Numbered from the stretch's first letter, positions 9,331-18,276 are shown. The stretch: 64,000 bases of DNA from Winogradskyella eximia (GCF_003386165.1 NZ_QRDV01000004.1:208541-272540), one strand, 5' to 3'. A program made the numbers and translations. Notes: generated by a model from the sequence alone, not told the origin.

Positions 9331-10035
9331 TTAAAAATTTAAGTGTTTTATGTCTTCTTGAGCTTTTTTAAAATCATCATGTTTTCCAATGTCTAACCAA
9401 TAATCTAAAATAGGGTAGGTGGTGATTTTTTTATCATTCGCTAATAATACTTCAATTAAATCTGTTGCGTCAAAAAAGGTGTTTTCAGGAATGAAATTTA
9501 AACACGCTTTCTTAAATATATAAATACCTGCATTCAAATTATAAGTGTAAGAGTGTTTCTCTCTTAAATTAGAAACAAAACCTTCTTTTGTTTCTACAAC
9601 ATCATGTGGAATAGCCACATTATAAGAAACGGTTGCTATTAAAGCATCAACTTGTTTTAATATAAAATCATTAAAAATGGCTTCTATGTTTATATTAGTG
9701 AGCAAGTCTGCATTCATAACTAATATGTAATCGTTCTTTATATTTTCTAATAGTTTTAATGCTCCTATGGTTCCTAAGTGCTTAGTTTCTTGAATAAAAT
9801 TAAAATCGATATGATGTTTGTTATGATCTCTAAAATATGTAATTATCTGTTCGCCTAAATAATTGATTGAAATATGGATGTGCTTTAATCCGTAAGAAGC
9901 GAGAAGATCTGTACTGTATTCTATTATTGGCTTATTACCTACTTTTAAAAGCGGTTTTGGGGTGCTTTTTGTTAATGGCATTAAACGTTCGCCTTTACCA
10001 CCAGCCATAATTACAACATCTATTTTGTTATGCAT
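9331..10035 (-). CDS. Sugar-phosphate nucleotidyltransferase
   Basis: A 234-aa protein with the classical pyrophosphorylase start VIMAGGKGERLMPLTKSTPK (residues 9-28). It also has a second metal/sugar region VMNADLLTNI (about 107-116), NLNAGIYIFKK (about 166-176) and DYWLDIGKHDDFKKAQ near the end. It would activate a sugar-1-phosphate with an NTP. The C-terminal WLDIGKHDDF signature resembles guanylyltransferases of the PtmE/LegF group, but the N-terminal CBS domains of PtmE are missing. The gene starts 3 bp after the stop of the dehydratase gene, so the two are surely co-transcribed and probably act in sequence. The nucleotide and sugar are not determined. Confidence 0.85.
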   Translation of the reverse strand: MHNKIDVVIMAGGKGERLMPLTKSTPKPLLKVGNKPIIEYSTDLLASYGLKHIHISINYLGEQIITYFRDHNKHHIDFNFIQETKHLGTIGALKLLENIKNDYILVMNADLLTNINIEAIFNDFILKQVDALIATVSYNVAIPHDVVETKEGFVSNLREKHSYTYNLNAGIYIFKKACLNFIPENTFFDATDLIEVLLANDKKITTYPILDYWLDIGKHDDFKKAQEDIKHLNF

Positions 10036-10038
10036 CTG

Positions 10039-11253
10039 TTACATTTTATGATCTAAATATTTACCAGCCTCATTATGATTAAAGTTTGGTAATAGTTTAT
10101 TGAATAAAGCGATTAAGTCTTCTTTTGTCCACGATTTTTTAGCTTTAAGGTCATTTATGGATTTAGAAAATTCTTTGAGTTTATCACTACCATCAAATTC
10201 TAATTTATTTTTAATAATACCAATAGTGCTAAATCGTTCTAGGTCTAACTGTTCATTTTTAGTAAAAAATACTTCAGTCTCTTTTTCGCCAGTAGTATCG
10301 CTTTTTGTCAATAAATAGGGCCATTGTCCTGTTTGAGGTAATGTTTTGGCTAATTGTCTGGCTTCTTCTTCAGTAGTGCATAAATAAGGTTCAAAGCCTA
10401 AATTTTCAATATATTTTCTAGCAATATTAGCAAAACTTTTGAGGTGTAAGTCATTCTTAAGTTGAGGAAAAAATATAGTATTATTTTCTCCTAATAAGCA
10501 AGACATTAAGCATAATTCTCCTGATTCTTTGGGTGTAATAAAGTACCTGCTAATGTCGTTTGGAGCTGCAATAGGTTGTTGTTTTTTAATCCGTTGCTCA
10601 AAACCATATAGTAATGAGCCATCGGAAAATGCAACATTAGCAAAGCGTGCTGTAGAAATAGTAATGTCTTTATTTTTTTGCATTAAGAATAGTTCCATAA
10701 TTCGCTTAGAGGCTCCCATCATATTCACAGGGTTTGTTGCTTTATCTGTAGAAACGCAGAAATATTTTTTTACCTTATTTTCAATGGATTGCTGAATGGT
10801 TTTTTGTGTATTAAAAATGTTTACATCAATCATGCGCATTAATGTAAATGGGTCTTCTTCGCTTCTCACATGTTTTAAAGCAGAAAGGTTAAGAACATAA
10901 TCGTAATTTCCGTCTGAAGTAATAAAGGCATCATATTCAATAGAACCAATATCTAAAGCGAAGGTTTTAAAATCACCATTGATATAACCGTAAGAACTTC
11001 TGAGGTCTCTAACTAATTCTACTAAATTGTTTTCGCTAATATCAACAACATGAAGTTTAACAGGTTGACGTTTAAAAATTTCTTTGGTAACAGCTTGCCC
11101 AATAGTACCAGCACCGCCTAGAACCAAAAATCTTGAAGATTCCACAATAGTATTGATTTCATTTCCTGTCGTTTTAATATCGCGCTCAAACATTTCATTT
11201 TCTCTACCAATGAGATCTAATATACTTTGGTTAAACATTTTTTTGTGGTTCAT
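10039..11253 (-). CDS. Nucleotide-sugar 4,6-dehydratase-like SDR
   Basis: A 404-aa extended short-chain dehydrogenase. The NAD-binding motif LVLGGAGTIGQA is near residues 43-54. Others are NLSALKHVRSEEDP (about 125-138), an active-site stretch CVSTDKATNPVNMMGASKR (about 164-182) with the STDKA and MxxSKR features of UDP/GDP-GlcNAc 4,6-dehydratases (PglF/LegB/CapD soluble type), and a C-terminal substrate region. It has no membrane segments, unlike CapD. It would make a 4-keto-6-deoxy sugar nucleotide for surface glycan. It is the first gene of an operon with the nucleotidyltransferase 3 bp downstream. The aminotransferase and NeuB-like genes that follow in legionaminate pathways are absent here. 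Confidence 0.85.
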   Translation of the reverse strand: MNHKKMFNQSILDLIGRENEMFERDIKTTGNEINTIVESSRFLVLGGAGTIGQAVTKEIFKRQPVKLHVVDISENNLVELVRDLRSSYGYINGDFKTFALDIGSIEYDAFITSDGNYDYVLNLSALKHVRSEEDPFTLMRMIDVNIFNTQKTIQQSIENKVKKYFCVSTDKATNPVNMMGASKRIMELFLMQKNKDITISTARFANVAFSDGSLLYGFEQRIKKQQPIAAPNDISRYFITPKESGELCLMSCLLGENNTIFFPQLKNDLHLKSFANIARKYIENLGFEPYLCTTEEEARQLAKTLPQTGQWPYLLTKSDTTGEKETEVFFTKNEQLDLERFSTIGIIKNKLEFDGSDKLKEFSKSINDLKAKKSWTKEDLIALFNKLLPNFNHNEAGKYLDHKM

Positions 11254-11429
11254 AAGGCAATCAGAGCTGTTGATATTTTATAATTCAAAAGAAAAAAAAC
11301 AACTTAATTCTTAGCTTTGTAAATATAGGGTTTACCAATTATGTTTTAAAATTGTTGCATTTATTTCTTTACCTTTAATATGATAAAATTTTTCACATTA
11401 AAGATTATTAAAAATTGTAATATTGCGAC

Positions 11430-12191
11430 ATGAAAACTTTTAGAATTAGAACTGAATACAAGGATTCCCAAGAGAAACTTGATTATTTTATTCAAAATTT
11501 TGAAACAGAAGGCACACCTTTTGGTGATCAAAAAAGGAATTCGCTTAGACTCTTTAAGCTAAAAGATATACAGGTTAATATAAAATCCTTTAAGGTTCCT
11601 AATATAGTGAATCAAATTGCTTATAATTTTTTTAGAAAAAGTAAGGCACAACGCTCTTATGAATATGGTTTAGAGCTTATAAAAAGAGGGATTGGTACAC
11701 CAGAACCGATTGCCTATTATGAATTTAAAACCCCTTTCCTTTTTAAAAAAAGTTATTATTTATCTGAACAGGTAGACTGTGATTTAACGTATAGAGAACT
11801 CACGCATGATTTTAACTACCCAGATTACGATACTATTTTAAGGGCATTCACAAGATTTACGTTTCAATTACATGAAAAAGGAATTAAATTTTTGGATCAT
11901 TCTCCAGGAAATACTCTAATTAAAAAGGTAAACGATGGTTATCAGTTTTTTTTGGTGGATTTAAATCGTATGGAGTTTAAGCAAATGAACTTTGAAGAGC
12001 GTATTAAAAATTTCGATAGATTAACTATCCATAAATCTATGGTGGAAGTTATGAGTGATGAGTATGCTAAGGTTTCAGGTGAAGATTACGATAAAATTGT
12101 GAATTTAATGTGGGAAGCCACGGAAGCTTTTCAGGCTAAACACCATAAGAAACAGCGTATAAAGAAGAAATTAAGGTTTTGGAGAAAATAA
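11430..12191 (+). CDS. Lipopolysaccharide/Kdo kinase, InaA family
   Basis: A 253-aa protein of the LPS kinase branch of the protein-kinase-like fold. Seen: the nucleotide lysine region VNIKSFKVP (about 49-57), catalytic loop HEKGIKFLDHSPGNTLIKK (about 149-167, D and N in place), and metal-binding FFLVDLNRMEFK (about 174-185, where DLNR replaces DFG). The C-terminus is a basic helix (KKQRIKKKLRFWRK) that could contact the membrane. It likely phosphorylates Kdo or a core sugar on the inner leaflet, in keeping with the glycosyltransferases around it. It converges on the minus-strand GT at 12201 with a 9-bp gap. Confidence 0.88.
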   Translation: MKTFRIRTEYKDSQEKLDYFIQNFETEGTPFGDQKRNSLRLFKLKDIQVNIKSFKVPNIVNQIAYNFFRKSKAQRSYEYGLELIKRGIGTPEPIAYYEFKTPFLFKKSYYLSEQVDCDLTYRELTHDFNYPDYDTILRAFTRFTFQLHEKGIKFLDHSPGNTLIKKVNDGYQFFLVDLNRMEFKQMNFEERIKNFDRLTIHKSMVEVMSDEYAKVSGEDYDKIVNLMWEATEAFQAKHHKKQRIKKKLRFWRK

Positions 12192-12200
12192 TTATTTTCC

Positions 12201-12956
12201 TTATAGTTTATAAAGTTCTCTTAGCTTAGAATATTTTAAAAAGGTAATATTCGCTGTTTGCACGGCAATCACATAACCATTAAAGCCGTCTAAAATTCCT
12301 AATCTTAAAAAATAAGTTTTAAAAAAGGCCCAAGTTGGATTCCATATAATTTTCCAAATAGGAGCTTTTTTTCCTACATCATAATAGGCTTTGGCAGCAA
12401 TAGTAGAAAAATATTCTGTCTTTTGATTAAACTCTGAATAGGTTTGATAGGTTTTATGTAAGATATCACCTTTTAAATGTCCAGATTTAGCTTTAACGTT
12501 GTGTAATTGCACATTATCATGTGGGTTAATACCTTTCCATTCTGCACAGCGTCTATCAAAAACACGTAATTTTTTATTAGGATACCAATCCGAGTGTTTA
12601 ATCCATTGGCCACAGAAATTATTGAAACGGTTGGCAAAATAGCCATCAAATTTCCAATTCGATTTTAAGTCGATTATAGATTTTTGTAATGTTTCGGATA
12701 AGGATTCATCTCCATCTAATGATACAATATGGTCATAGCTAGCTTGTGTTAAAGCAAAATTCTTTTGTTCTATGTAACCTAAGAATTTTTGTTCAATAAA
12801 TTTTACATCAAACCGTTTGCAAATCGCTTTAGTATTATCTGTAGAAAAAGAGTCTACAACAATTATTTCATCCACAACATTCACCAAAGAATGCAAACAT
12901 TGTTCAATGTTACGTTCTTCATTAAAAGTGATAATTACTCCAGACAGTTTTAGCAT
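12201..12956 (-). CDS. Glycosyltransferase family 2, WaaE/KdtX-like
   Basis: A 251-aa GT-A glycosyltransferase. Residues 3-13 are LSGVIITFNEE, then DEIIVVDSFSTDNT (about 29-42), HIVSLDGDESLS with the DxD metal motif (about 72-83), and KKLRVFDRRCAEWKG (about 128-142). The last ~50 residues contain aromatic amphipathic segments (PTWAFFKTYFLRLGILDGFNG) that probably sit on the inner membrane. This pattern is that of WaaE/KdtX enzymes that add a sugar to the LPS core. The neighbouring Kdo-kinase-like gene supports a core-assembly role. The acceptor is not known. Confidence 0.85.
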   Translation of the reverse strand: MLKLSGVIITFNEERNIEQCLHSLVNVVDEIIVVDSFSTDNTKAICKRFDVKFIEQKFLGYIEQKNFALTQASYDHIVSLDGDESLSETLQKSIIDLKSNWKFDGYFANRFNNFCGQWIKHSDWYPNKKLRVFDRRCAEWKGINPHDNVQLHNVKAKSGHLKGDILHKTYQTYSEFNQKTEYFSTIAAKAYYDVGKKAPIWKIIWNPTWAFFKTYFLRLGILDGFNGYVIAVQTANITFLKYSKLRELYKL

Positions 12957-12984
12957 GTTATAGATTTCAATGCTGTAAAAATAG

Positions 12985-12992
12985 TATTTTTG
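12985..12992 (+). promoter_or_regulatory. TAnnTTTG promoter element (TATTTTTG)
   Basis: TATTTTTGCTAA runs directly into the ATG at 12997, leaving 4 nt between element and start codon, which suggests a leaderless message. Confidence 0.55.
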
Positions 12993-12996
12993 CTAA

Positions 12997-13821
12997 ATGC
13001 AATCTAATCTTCAAGCCACAATAATTATAAGTACATTCAATAAGCCAGAATGGCTTCAGTATGTATTATTAAGTTTTGATATTCAAACAACAAAGAATTT
13101 TGAAATTATTATTGCAGATGACGGTTCTGATGAAAAAACAAAAGCAGTTATAGGTCAATTTTCTAAAAATACCGATCTGAATGTGAAGCATATATGGCAA
13201 GCAGATGATGGTTTTCAGAAAACCAAAATTTTAAATAAAGCTATTGAGGCTTCAAACGCTGACTATTTAATTTTTACAGATGGAGATTGTATTGCTCGTA
13301 AAGATTTTGTTGAAACACATTTAAAATTAAGAAGATTAAAATGTGCGCTATCTGGTGGGTATTTTAAGCTAACAGAGGACGTTTCTAGTAAAATTACAGA
13401 TACGATTATTAGAGAGCAAAAATGTTTTGAAAAAGATTGGCTTATTGCAGAAGGACAGCCAAAGACTTTTAAAATGAATAAACTAACAACGTCAAAGACA
13501 AAAGCTATTTTTTTAAATTTTGTAACACCAACAAAGGCCACTTTTGATGGTATGAATGTGTCTTGCTGGAAAGCCGACCTTTTAGCTGTTAATGGGTTTG
13601 ATGAACGCATGAAGTACGGAGGTGAAGACAGAGAAGTGGGAGAGCGTATGATGAATAATGGTATCAAGTTTTTGCAGATACGTTACAGCGCTACCTGTGT
13701 GCATTTACATCATGATAGACCTTATGAAAACGAAGAAGCTTTGTTGTTAAATAAAAAAATTAGACAGGAAACTAAGCATGCAAAAAGCACATACTCGAAA
13801 TACGGAATTCATAAATCATAA
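12997..13821 (+). CDS. Glycosyltransferase family 2, polysaccharide type
   Basis: A 274-aa GT-A enzyme. Opening strand TIIISTFNKPEWL (about 9-21), donor-binding IIIADDGSDEKTKAV (about 37-51), QADDGFQKTKILNKAI (about 68-83), DxD motif YLIFTDGDCIARKDF (about 90-104), and the galactosyltransferase-like C-terminal GMNVSCWKADLLAVNGFDE (about 184-202) followed by GGEDREVGERM (about 207-217). The NGFDE...GGED block is typical of the C-terminal domain of animal-like galactosyltransferases found in bacterial GT2 proteins. It probably builds LPS core or surface polysaccharide. Its stop is 1 bp from the convergent gene at 13823. Confidence 0.85.
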   Translation: MQSNLQATIIISTFNKPEWLQYVLLSFDIQTTKNFEIIIADDGSDEKTKAVIGQFSKNTDLNVKHIWQADDGFQKTKILNKAIEASNADYLIFTDGDCIARKDFVETHLKLRRLKCALSGGYFKLTEDVSSKITDTIIREQKCFEKDWLIAEGQPKTFKMNKLTTSKTKAIFLNFVTPTKATFDGMNVSCWKADLLAVNGFDERMKYGGEDREVGERMMNNGIKFLQIRYSATCVHLHHDRPYENEEALLLNKKIRQETKHAKSTYSKYGIHKS

Positions 13822-13822
13822 T

Positions 13823-14902
13823 CTATTTTTCTAAAGTATATGCTTTAGAATAACTCTTAAAGGTAAAGTAACCTAGACGTTTTCGTATTTTATATTTCCT
13901 AATAAGGTTGAGCGGTTTCTTTTTTAAATAACGTTTATCTTTATGTAAAAAGGTCAGGCAAGCATCAATAACACGTTCACTAGATTTGCCGTCAAAATAA
14001 GGGTGTAATTGCTCAATAAACGCTTCTATGTTTTTTGTTAAATTCAACGACGGATGGAGTGCTTGTGTAAAAGCATTTTCAATTGCGTTTGGTGTGGTGA
14101 TATTTATGAGGTAATTGTGGTTAAATGTATGATTATAGGTAACTACAGGTTTTTGTTGGAGTAAAAACTCTTGAATTGCAGATGTGGTATCAGCAAACAT
14201 AATATCTGAGTTCTTAAATAAAGGAATTAAATCTGTGGTGTTATAGTAGGTGAAATTTTTATTTTCTAATGATTTCCATTTTGCTTTTATGGCATTGGGT
14301 AGTTTAGGATGTAATACCATGATAAATTTATACTTATCAGTGTTAGACAGCCTTTTAATTTCATTAAAAACATCGTCTTGTACAGCTAAACTTAAGCGTT
14401 TGGTAAATGTAGAGGCTATCATTATAGTTGGTGTAGCACTCTTAAGTTTTGTTTTTAATGGAAATAAGGGATCTACTTTACTCCAACCTGTTTCTATAAC
14501 TTCAAAATGCGAATGCTTTCTTTGCTGTGCCTTAAATCCAGAAGTCGATGTTGGACCTTGCGTACAATACAAATCAAAAAAGCCACGAATTCTAAAATGA
14601 GAAAAATTATTGTATCCTTCTGGGCGTTTTTGAGCATTAAAACCATGAAAAATCTGCACTTTCAATCCTGAGATAAAATCAGGTACGTCATTGGTAGCTG
14701 CTAATACAATATCTGGTTTGTAATTAACGACACTTTTAATGGTGTCTAATAGATTTTTTTTTCCTTGTAATGCTGTTTTTCCATCGTCAAGGTCGCTAAA
14801 CCACATTACGGTATCACCTCTGCTTAAGATTTCTTTTTCTAAAGGAATCCCTATGGGCAACGCATAACTATAAGATATATATATTAAAAATTTATAATGC
14901 AT
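13823..14902 (-). CDS. CDP-glycerol glycerophosphotransferase-like GT-B protein
   Basis: I place the start at the ATG at 14902 (359 aa, MHYKFLIYISYS). An upstream in-frame ATG at 14956 would overlap the preceding gene by 25 bp and adds a charged leader without similarity to the fold. The protein looks like the GT-B glycerophosphotransferase/TagF-like superfamily: KPDIVLAATNDVPDFI (about 62-77), VQIFHGF (about 83-89), EVIETGWSKVDPLFP (about 134-148) and a C-terminal DIMFADTTSAIQEFLLQ (about 235-251) followed by KPVVTYNHTFN. Such enzymes transfer glycerol- or ribitol-phosphate to glycans. It follows the Stealth phosphotransferase gene by 29 bp, which suggests a phosphate-bearing surface polymer. 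Confidence 0.75.
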   Translation of the reverse strand: MHYKFLIYISYSYALPIGIPLEKEILSRGDTVMWFSDLDDGKTALQGKKNLLDTIKSVVNYKPDIVLAATNDVPDFISGLKVQIFHGFNAQKRPEGYNNFSHFRIRGFFDLYCTQGPTSTSGFKAQQRKHSHFEVIETGWSKVDPLFPLKTKLKSATPTIMIASTFTKRLSLAVQDDVFNEIKRLSNTDKYKFIMVLHPKLPNAIKAKWKSLENKNFTYYNTTDLIPLFKNSDIMFADTTSAIQEFLLQQKPVVTYNHTFNHNYLINITTPNAIENAFTQALHPSLNLTKNIEAFIEQLHPYFDGKSSERVIDACLTFLHKDKRYLKKKPLNLIRKYKIRKRLGYFTFKSYSKAYTLEK

Positions 14903-14931
14903 TCTACTTTTATCTTTTTGGCTGTGTGGAT

Positions 14932-15876
14932 TTAGCGCATACGTTCTTCTAACCAACCTAATATGTAATTCAAAATGTGTGGTGGACTGCGATCTAAACT
15001 TTGAAGGCCTAAGAATAATTTGTCTTTAGCTTTGACATTCAATTTGAATTTATACCAATACAACGGTTTCTTGTAAGATCTAAAGTACATCAGCTGAAGA
15101 TCATTTTTAAAATAACACGTTTTGTTTTTTATTTCTAAATGATTGGCTAACCCTTGAGGTGTAAATTGACTTGTTTTTCTAAATCTATGTTTTATGTTTT
15201 CTATAAGTACGTTTTCATTAGCTTTAAAATAGGTTTCAAATGTCGATTTTCTGAGCGGATGCGGTGTGTGCTTAAAGTTGTAATATTTCTCAAAACCAGC
15301 TAGTTTAGCTGCATTTTGCTGAATAGATTTATGTCCAACTCTAGGTTTTTTAAATTTCTTATAGAAAATATCCTTATCAAACTTCAGCCATTTACCTCTT
15401 AAAATAGGAAGTCCGTCCTTAAAGAAATCACTAGGCTTGGTTTCATTTATTAAAAAGAAATCATCATTAAAATAGATAAAGTGTTCTGCTAATTCCGGTA
15501 TTCTGTATAAGCAGGTTTCAATTGGTCTACAATTAAAAGTAGGTAAGTATTCTTCGTAACCTCTAAAAATAACTTGGTGATCTACTATAGATACTTTATT
15601 ATAAGTATTATCTGTTTTGCTGTTTTTTAAAAAATTAGGTGTCTGATTATCTGTTATAATGTAAATATTTCTAATATATGGAGCATATTTTAAAATAGAA
15701 TCAATGGTGAACTTAATTTCATTGACTTGGTCATAACGCGTTCTAAATTTTTCCGAATTTACTTTAGCCTTGTCTTCTATATAAGGTAACATTTTGGCTT
15801 TATGATTATCATCATTGCCATCTACCCATAAAATCACAGCATCTATTGGGTTATTTTTAGAATTGTTTTCTATCAT
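14932..15876 (-). CDS. Stealth-family hexose-phosphate transferase
   Basis: A 314-aa protein with the Stealth conserved regions in order: CR1 IDAVILWVDGNDDNHKAKM (about 12-30), CR2 RTRYDQVNEIKFTIDSILKY (about 42-61) with APYIRNIYIITDNQTPNFL following, and FIYFNDDFFLINETKPSDFF (about 133-152). A CR3-like block KSIQQNAAKLAGFEKYYNFKH comes later. Stealth enzymes (relatives of GlcNAc-1-phosphotransferase) transfer sugar-1-phosphate to build capsular phosphopolysaccharide. It lies upstream of, and in operon with, the CDP-glycerol-transferase-like gene. Start chosen at the ATG at 15876; a TATTTTTG element is at 15914-15921 on the same strand. Confidence 0.88.
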   Translation of the reverse strand: MIENNSKNNPIDAVILWVDGNDDNHKAKMLPYIEDKAKVNSEKFRTRYDQVNEIKFTIDSILKYAPYIRNIYIITDNQTPNFLKNSKTDNTYNKVSIVDHQVIFRGYEEYLPTFNCRPIETCLYRIPELAEHFIYFNDDFFLINETKPSDFFKDGLPILRGKWLKFDKDIFYKKFKKPRVGHKSIQQNAAKLAGFEKYYNFKHTPHPLRKSTFETYFKANENVLIENIKHRFRKTSQFTPQGLANHLEIKNKTCYFKNDLQLMYFRSYKKPLYWYKFKLNVKAKDKLFLGLQSLDRSPPHILNYILGWLEERMR

Positions 15877-15934
15877 AATAAATTACATCCAAAGGGTAAA
15901 TATTAGCTTAAATCAAAAATAGAATCTACTATAT

Positions 15935-16840
15935 TTATGTGATGACTTGTTGTCCTTTTTTTAATTTAGGTAACTTAAAATAATCGCCAATAATAGTATT
16001 GTATTCTTCAGGATAAAAAGCTTTTCTAGCATCAGAAGGATAAAAAGTCATTTCGCCAAAAATTGTTTTTCCATTTATAGAATAAAAATCGACCCTTACA
16101 AATGGTATATTTTCAGCCAAAATTTCAGCACAATTTATCATCTCTTCTAAATTATCAGGTTTTTCTATTTCTGAGGAAATACTTTTATAACTAGAACTTT
16201 TTCCAAAAGGTAATAATTTAAAATTCAAATCAAAACACCCTTGTTTGTGGTCTTCATCTCTATCTATATGAATATCTATAAACTGGGCTTTACCATCAAA
16301 ACAGTAAAATTTATAATCAACAAGTGATGTTTTATCATCTTCTTTTAAAAACTTCTCAATTATGAGTCTTGGTGGTACGTCTTTATAAGCCCATTCTTGT
16401 CCTATTCTATAATATTGATTTTTACTTAGCCATTTCTTAAATAATTTAAGCGCTTTAGTTTTATCAAGCGTTTTTTTATCTGTTACAATGAGGTTATGAC
16501 TACTAGTATGGGTTGCTTTTATTGCAAATTTATTAGGTAATTCATCAAAAGGGACATCTTCAGCATTTTCATAAACACCATAAATCTCATTGAGATATTG
16601 AGCTCCAATTTTATCTTCTACAAAAGCCCTAACCGCATATTTGTCTACTAACTGATTTAAAATTTTTGGACGATAAAAAACCTTGTACCATTCTATTTTC
16701 TCATTAAACTCTTTTGGGTTGTCTAAGTCTAATTTTTTACCAGAAAAATATTCATAGTGATAACGAACGTACATTTTAGATGGTAAAAAGCGCATTTTTC
16801 TCAAATGCTTTAAGAAGAATCTACGTATTTTATTAGACAT
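15935..16840 (-). CDS. TupA-like ATP-grasp protein (polysaccharide cluster)
   Basis: A 301-aa protein of the TupA-like ATP-grasp group common in surface-polysaccharide clusters. Visible: PKEFNEKIEWYKVFYRP (about 42-58), LVDKYAVRAFVEDKIG (about 63-78), the ATP-binding lysine strand KFAIKATHTSS (about 102-112), EWAYKDVPPRLIIEKFL (about 149-165), YKFYCFDGKAQFIDI (about 176-190) and the C-terminal metal-binding FVRVDFYSINGKTIFGEMTF (about 248-267). Members are thought to ligate amino acids or similar groups to glycans; the substrate is unknown. A TACATTTG promoter element lies about 20 nt upstream on the minus strand (16858-16865). Confidence 0.83.
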   Translation of the reverse strand: MSNKIRRFFLKHLRKMRFLPSKMYVRYHYEYFSGKKLDLDNPKEFNEKIEWYKVFYRPKILNQLVDKYAVRAFVEDKIGAQYLNEIYGVYENAEDVPFDELPNKFAIKATHTSSHNLIVTDKKTLDKTKALKLFKKWLSKNQYYRIGQEWAYKDVPPRLIIEKFLKEDDKTSLVDYKFYCFDGKAQFIDIHIDRDEDHKQGCFDLNFKLLPFGKSSSYKSISSEIEKPDNLEEMINCAEILAENIPFVRVDFYSINGKTIFGEMTFYPSDARKAFYPEEYNTIIGDYFKLPKLKKGQQVIT

Positions 16841-16857
16841 TATTTATATGGTTTTAA

Positions 16858-16865
16858 CAAATGTA
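16858..16865 (-). promoter_or_regulatory. TAnnTTTG promoter element (TACATTTG)
   Basis: TACATTTG on the minus strand, 17 nt before the ATG at 16840 of the ATP-grasp gene; it would drive the three-gene stretch down to 13823. Confidence 0.5.
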
Positions 16866-16971
16866 ATATAATTATATGGTGTCTTTAATAGTGTAAATTC
16901 TAATATTAGTTATCTAACCACTACTTTATATTTATTGCATATAATGGGTAATTCTTTATGTGTCTTAATAT

Positions 16972-17787
16972 TTATACAGCCACATCATACTCACGTAAAG
17001 CATCGTTTAAAGAGGTCTTTTTATTTGTACTTTCTTTACGTTTACCGATGATTAAAGCACAAGGTACTTGAAATTCGCCTGCCGCAAATTTCTTGGTATA
17101 ACTTCCTGGGATTACCACAGAACGCGCAGGTACAACACCTTTGGTTTCAACTGGTTCGTCACCCGTAACATCAATAATTTTAGTACTCATGGTTAATACG
17201 ACATTAGCGCCTAAAACAGCTTCTTTTTCTACACGTACACCTTCAACAACAATACAACGTGAGCCAATAAAAGCACCATCTTCAATAATTACCGGAGCGG
17301 CTTGTAGAGGTTCTAAAACACCACCAATACCAACACCTCCAGAAAGGTGAACATTCTTGCCAATCTGTGCACAACTACCAACAGTTGCCCAAGTATCTAC
17401 CATGGTTCCTTCATCTACATAAGCGCCAATATTTACATAACTAGGCATTAATATTGTACCAGAAGAGATATACGCTCCATGTCTTGCTACAGCATGAGGA
17501 ACAACTCTAATTCCTTTTTCTGCATAACCGCGTTTTAATGGAATTTTATCATGATATTCAAAAATACCAACTTCAAACGTTTCCATTTTTTGAATTGGGA
17601 AATATAAAACAACCGCTTTTTTTACCCATTCATTTACTTGCCATCCATTATCCGTTGGTTCTGCGACTCTTAATGTGCCTGCGTCAACAAGGTCAATGAC
17701 ATTTCTTATAGCGTCTATAGTCTCTTTATTAGTTAAAAGTGAACGATCGTTCCAAGCATTTTCTATTGTAGATTGTAATTGTTTCAT
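16972..17787 (-). CDS. dapD: Tetrahydrodipicolinate N-succinyltransferase
   Basis: A 271-aa enzyme of lysine/diaminopimelate synthesis that succinylates tetrahydrodipicolinate using succinyl-CoA. I start it at the ATG at 17787 (MKQLQSTIENAWNDR) because a TATCTTTG promoter element lies at 17814-17821, inside the longer frame that begins at 17841. The N-terminal helical domain (1-100) is followed by a left-handed beta-helix of hexapeptide repeats (about 110-220), with MPSYVNIGAYVDEGTMVDTW and GGVGIGGVLEP visible. A C-terminal arm ends in LREYDVAV. The gene appears to be a single transcription unit. Confidence 0.96.
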   Translation of the reverse strand: MKQLQSTIENAWNDRSLLTNKETIDAIRNVIDLVDAGTLRVAEPTDNGWQVNEWVKKAVVLYFPIQKMETFEVGIFEYHDKIPLKRGYAEKGIRVVPHAVARHGAYISSGTILMPSYVNIGAYVDEGTMVDTWATVGSCAQIGKNVHLSGGVGIGGVLEPLQAAPVIIEDGAFIGSRCIVVEGVRVEKEAVLGANVVLTMSTKIIDVTGDEPVETKGVVPARSVVIPGSYTKKFAAGEFQVPCALIIGKRKESTNKKTSLNDALREYDVAV

Positions 17788-17813
17788 ATGGAATAAAGTA
17801 AAAAAATTAAGTT

Positions 17814-17821
17814 CAAAGATA
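17814..17821 (-). promoter_or_regulatory. TAnnTTTG promoter element (TATCTTTG) of dapD
   Basis: TATCTTTG on the minus strand, 26 nt before the ATG at 17787. Its position fixes the dapD start by placing the longer alternative upstream of the transcript. Confidence 0.6.
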
Positions 17822-18121
17822 AGTCCATAAATAGCCATCAAAAAATTTTTTTCAAATAATACGAACTGAAATTTAAAATAGCTGATACTAACTTTGAATG
17901 ATAATTTATTTTGATACTTCTAAAAGATTCGAAGCACTCTCGTTAGTTACTATATTTATTTGATATTTAAGTGCCTTAAAAATGAATTTGAGAAAATAAT
18001 TTCAAAATTATTGGATTTAAGTGTGACTTATCAAAAATAGTGGTGTCTTAACTATAGATTAAACGGAAGGTAATTTATTCATAATAACTTTATCTGAGAA
18101 TTTAATTAATAGCTAATTTCG

Positions 18122-18157
18122 AAAACCCCTTCCCCTTTTTTAGGGGTTTTCTTTTTT
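18122..18157 (+). terminator. Intrinsic terminator
   Basis: Perfect 9-bp stem AAAACCCCT / AGGGGTTTT (18122-18130 with 18142-18150), then CTTTTTTT. There is no protein gene immediately upstream on the plus strand, so it should end a small RNA. Confidence 0.75.
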
Positions 18158-18276
18158 TTAAGTTAAAATAATGTGACTTAATTAATGATTAGGTGTCTTA
18201 AAAGTGATTGATGAAATGATTTATTTTTAGAGGGAATAATATCATAAAATTGGTTTATTTAGATTGGTTATCTATT

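Noticed and set aside
17788-17841. N-terminal extension of dapD to 17841
   Set aside because: A TATCTTTG promoter element lies at 17814-17821 inside it, and the family starts at MKQLQST.
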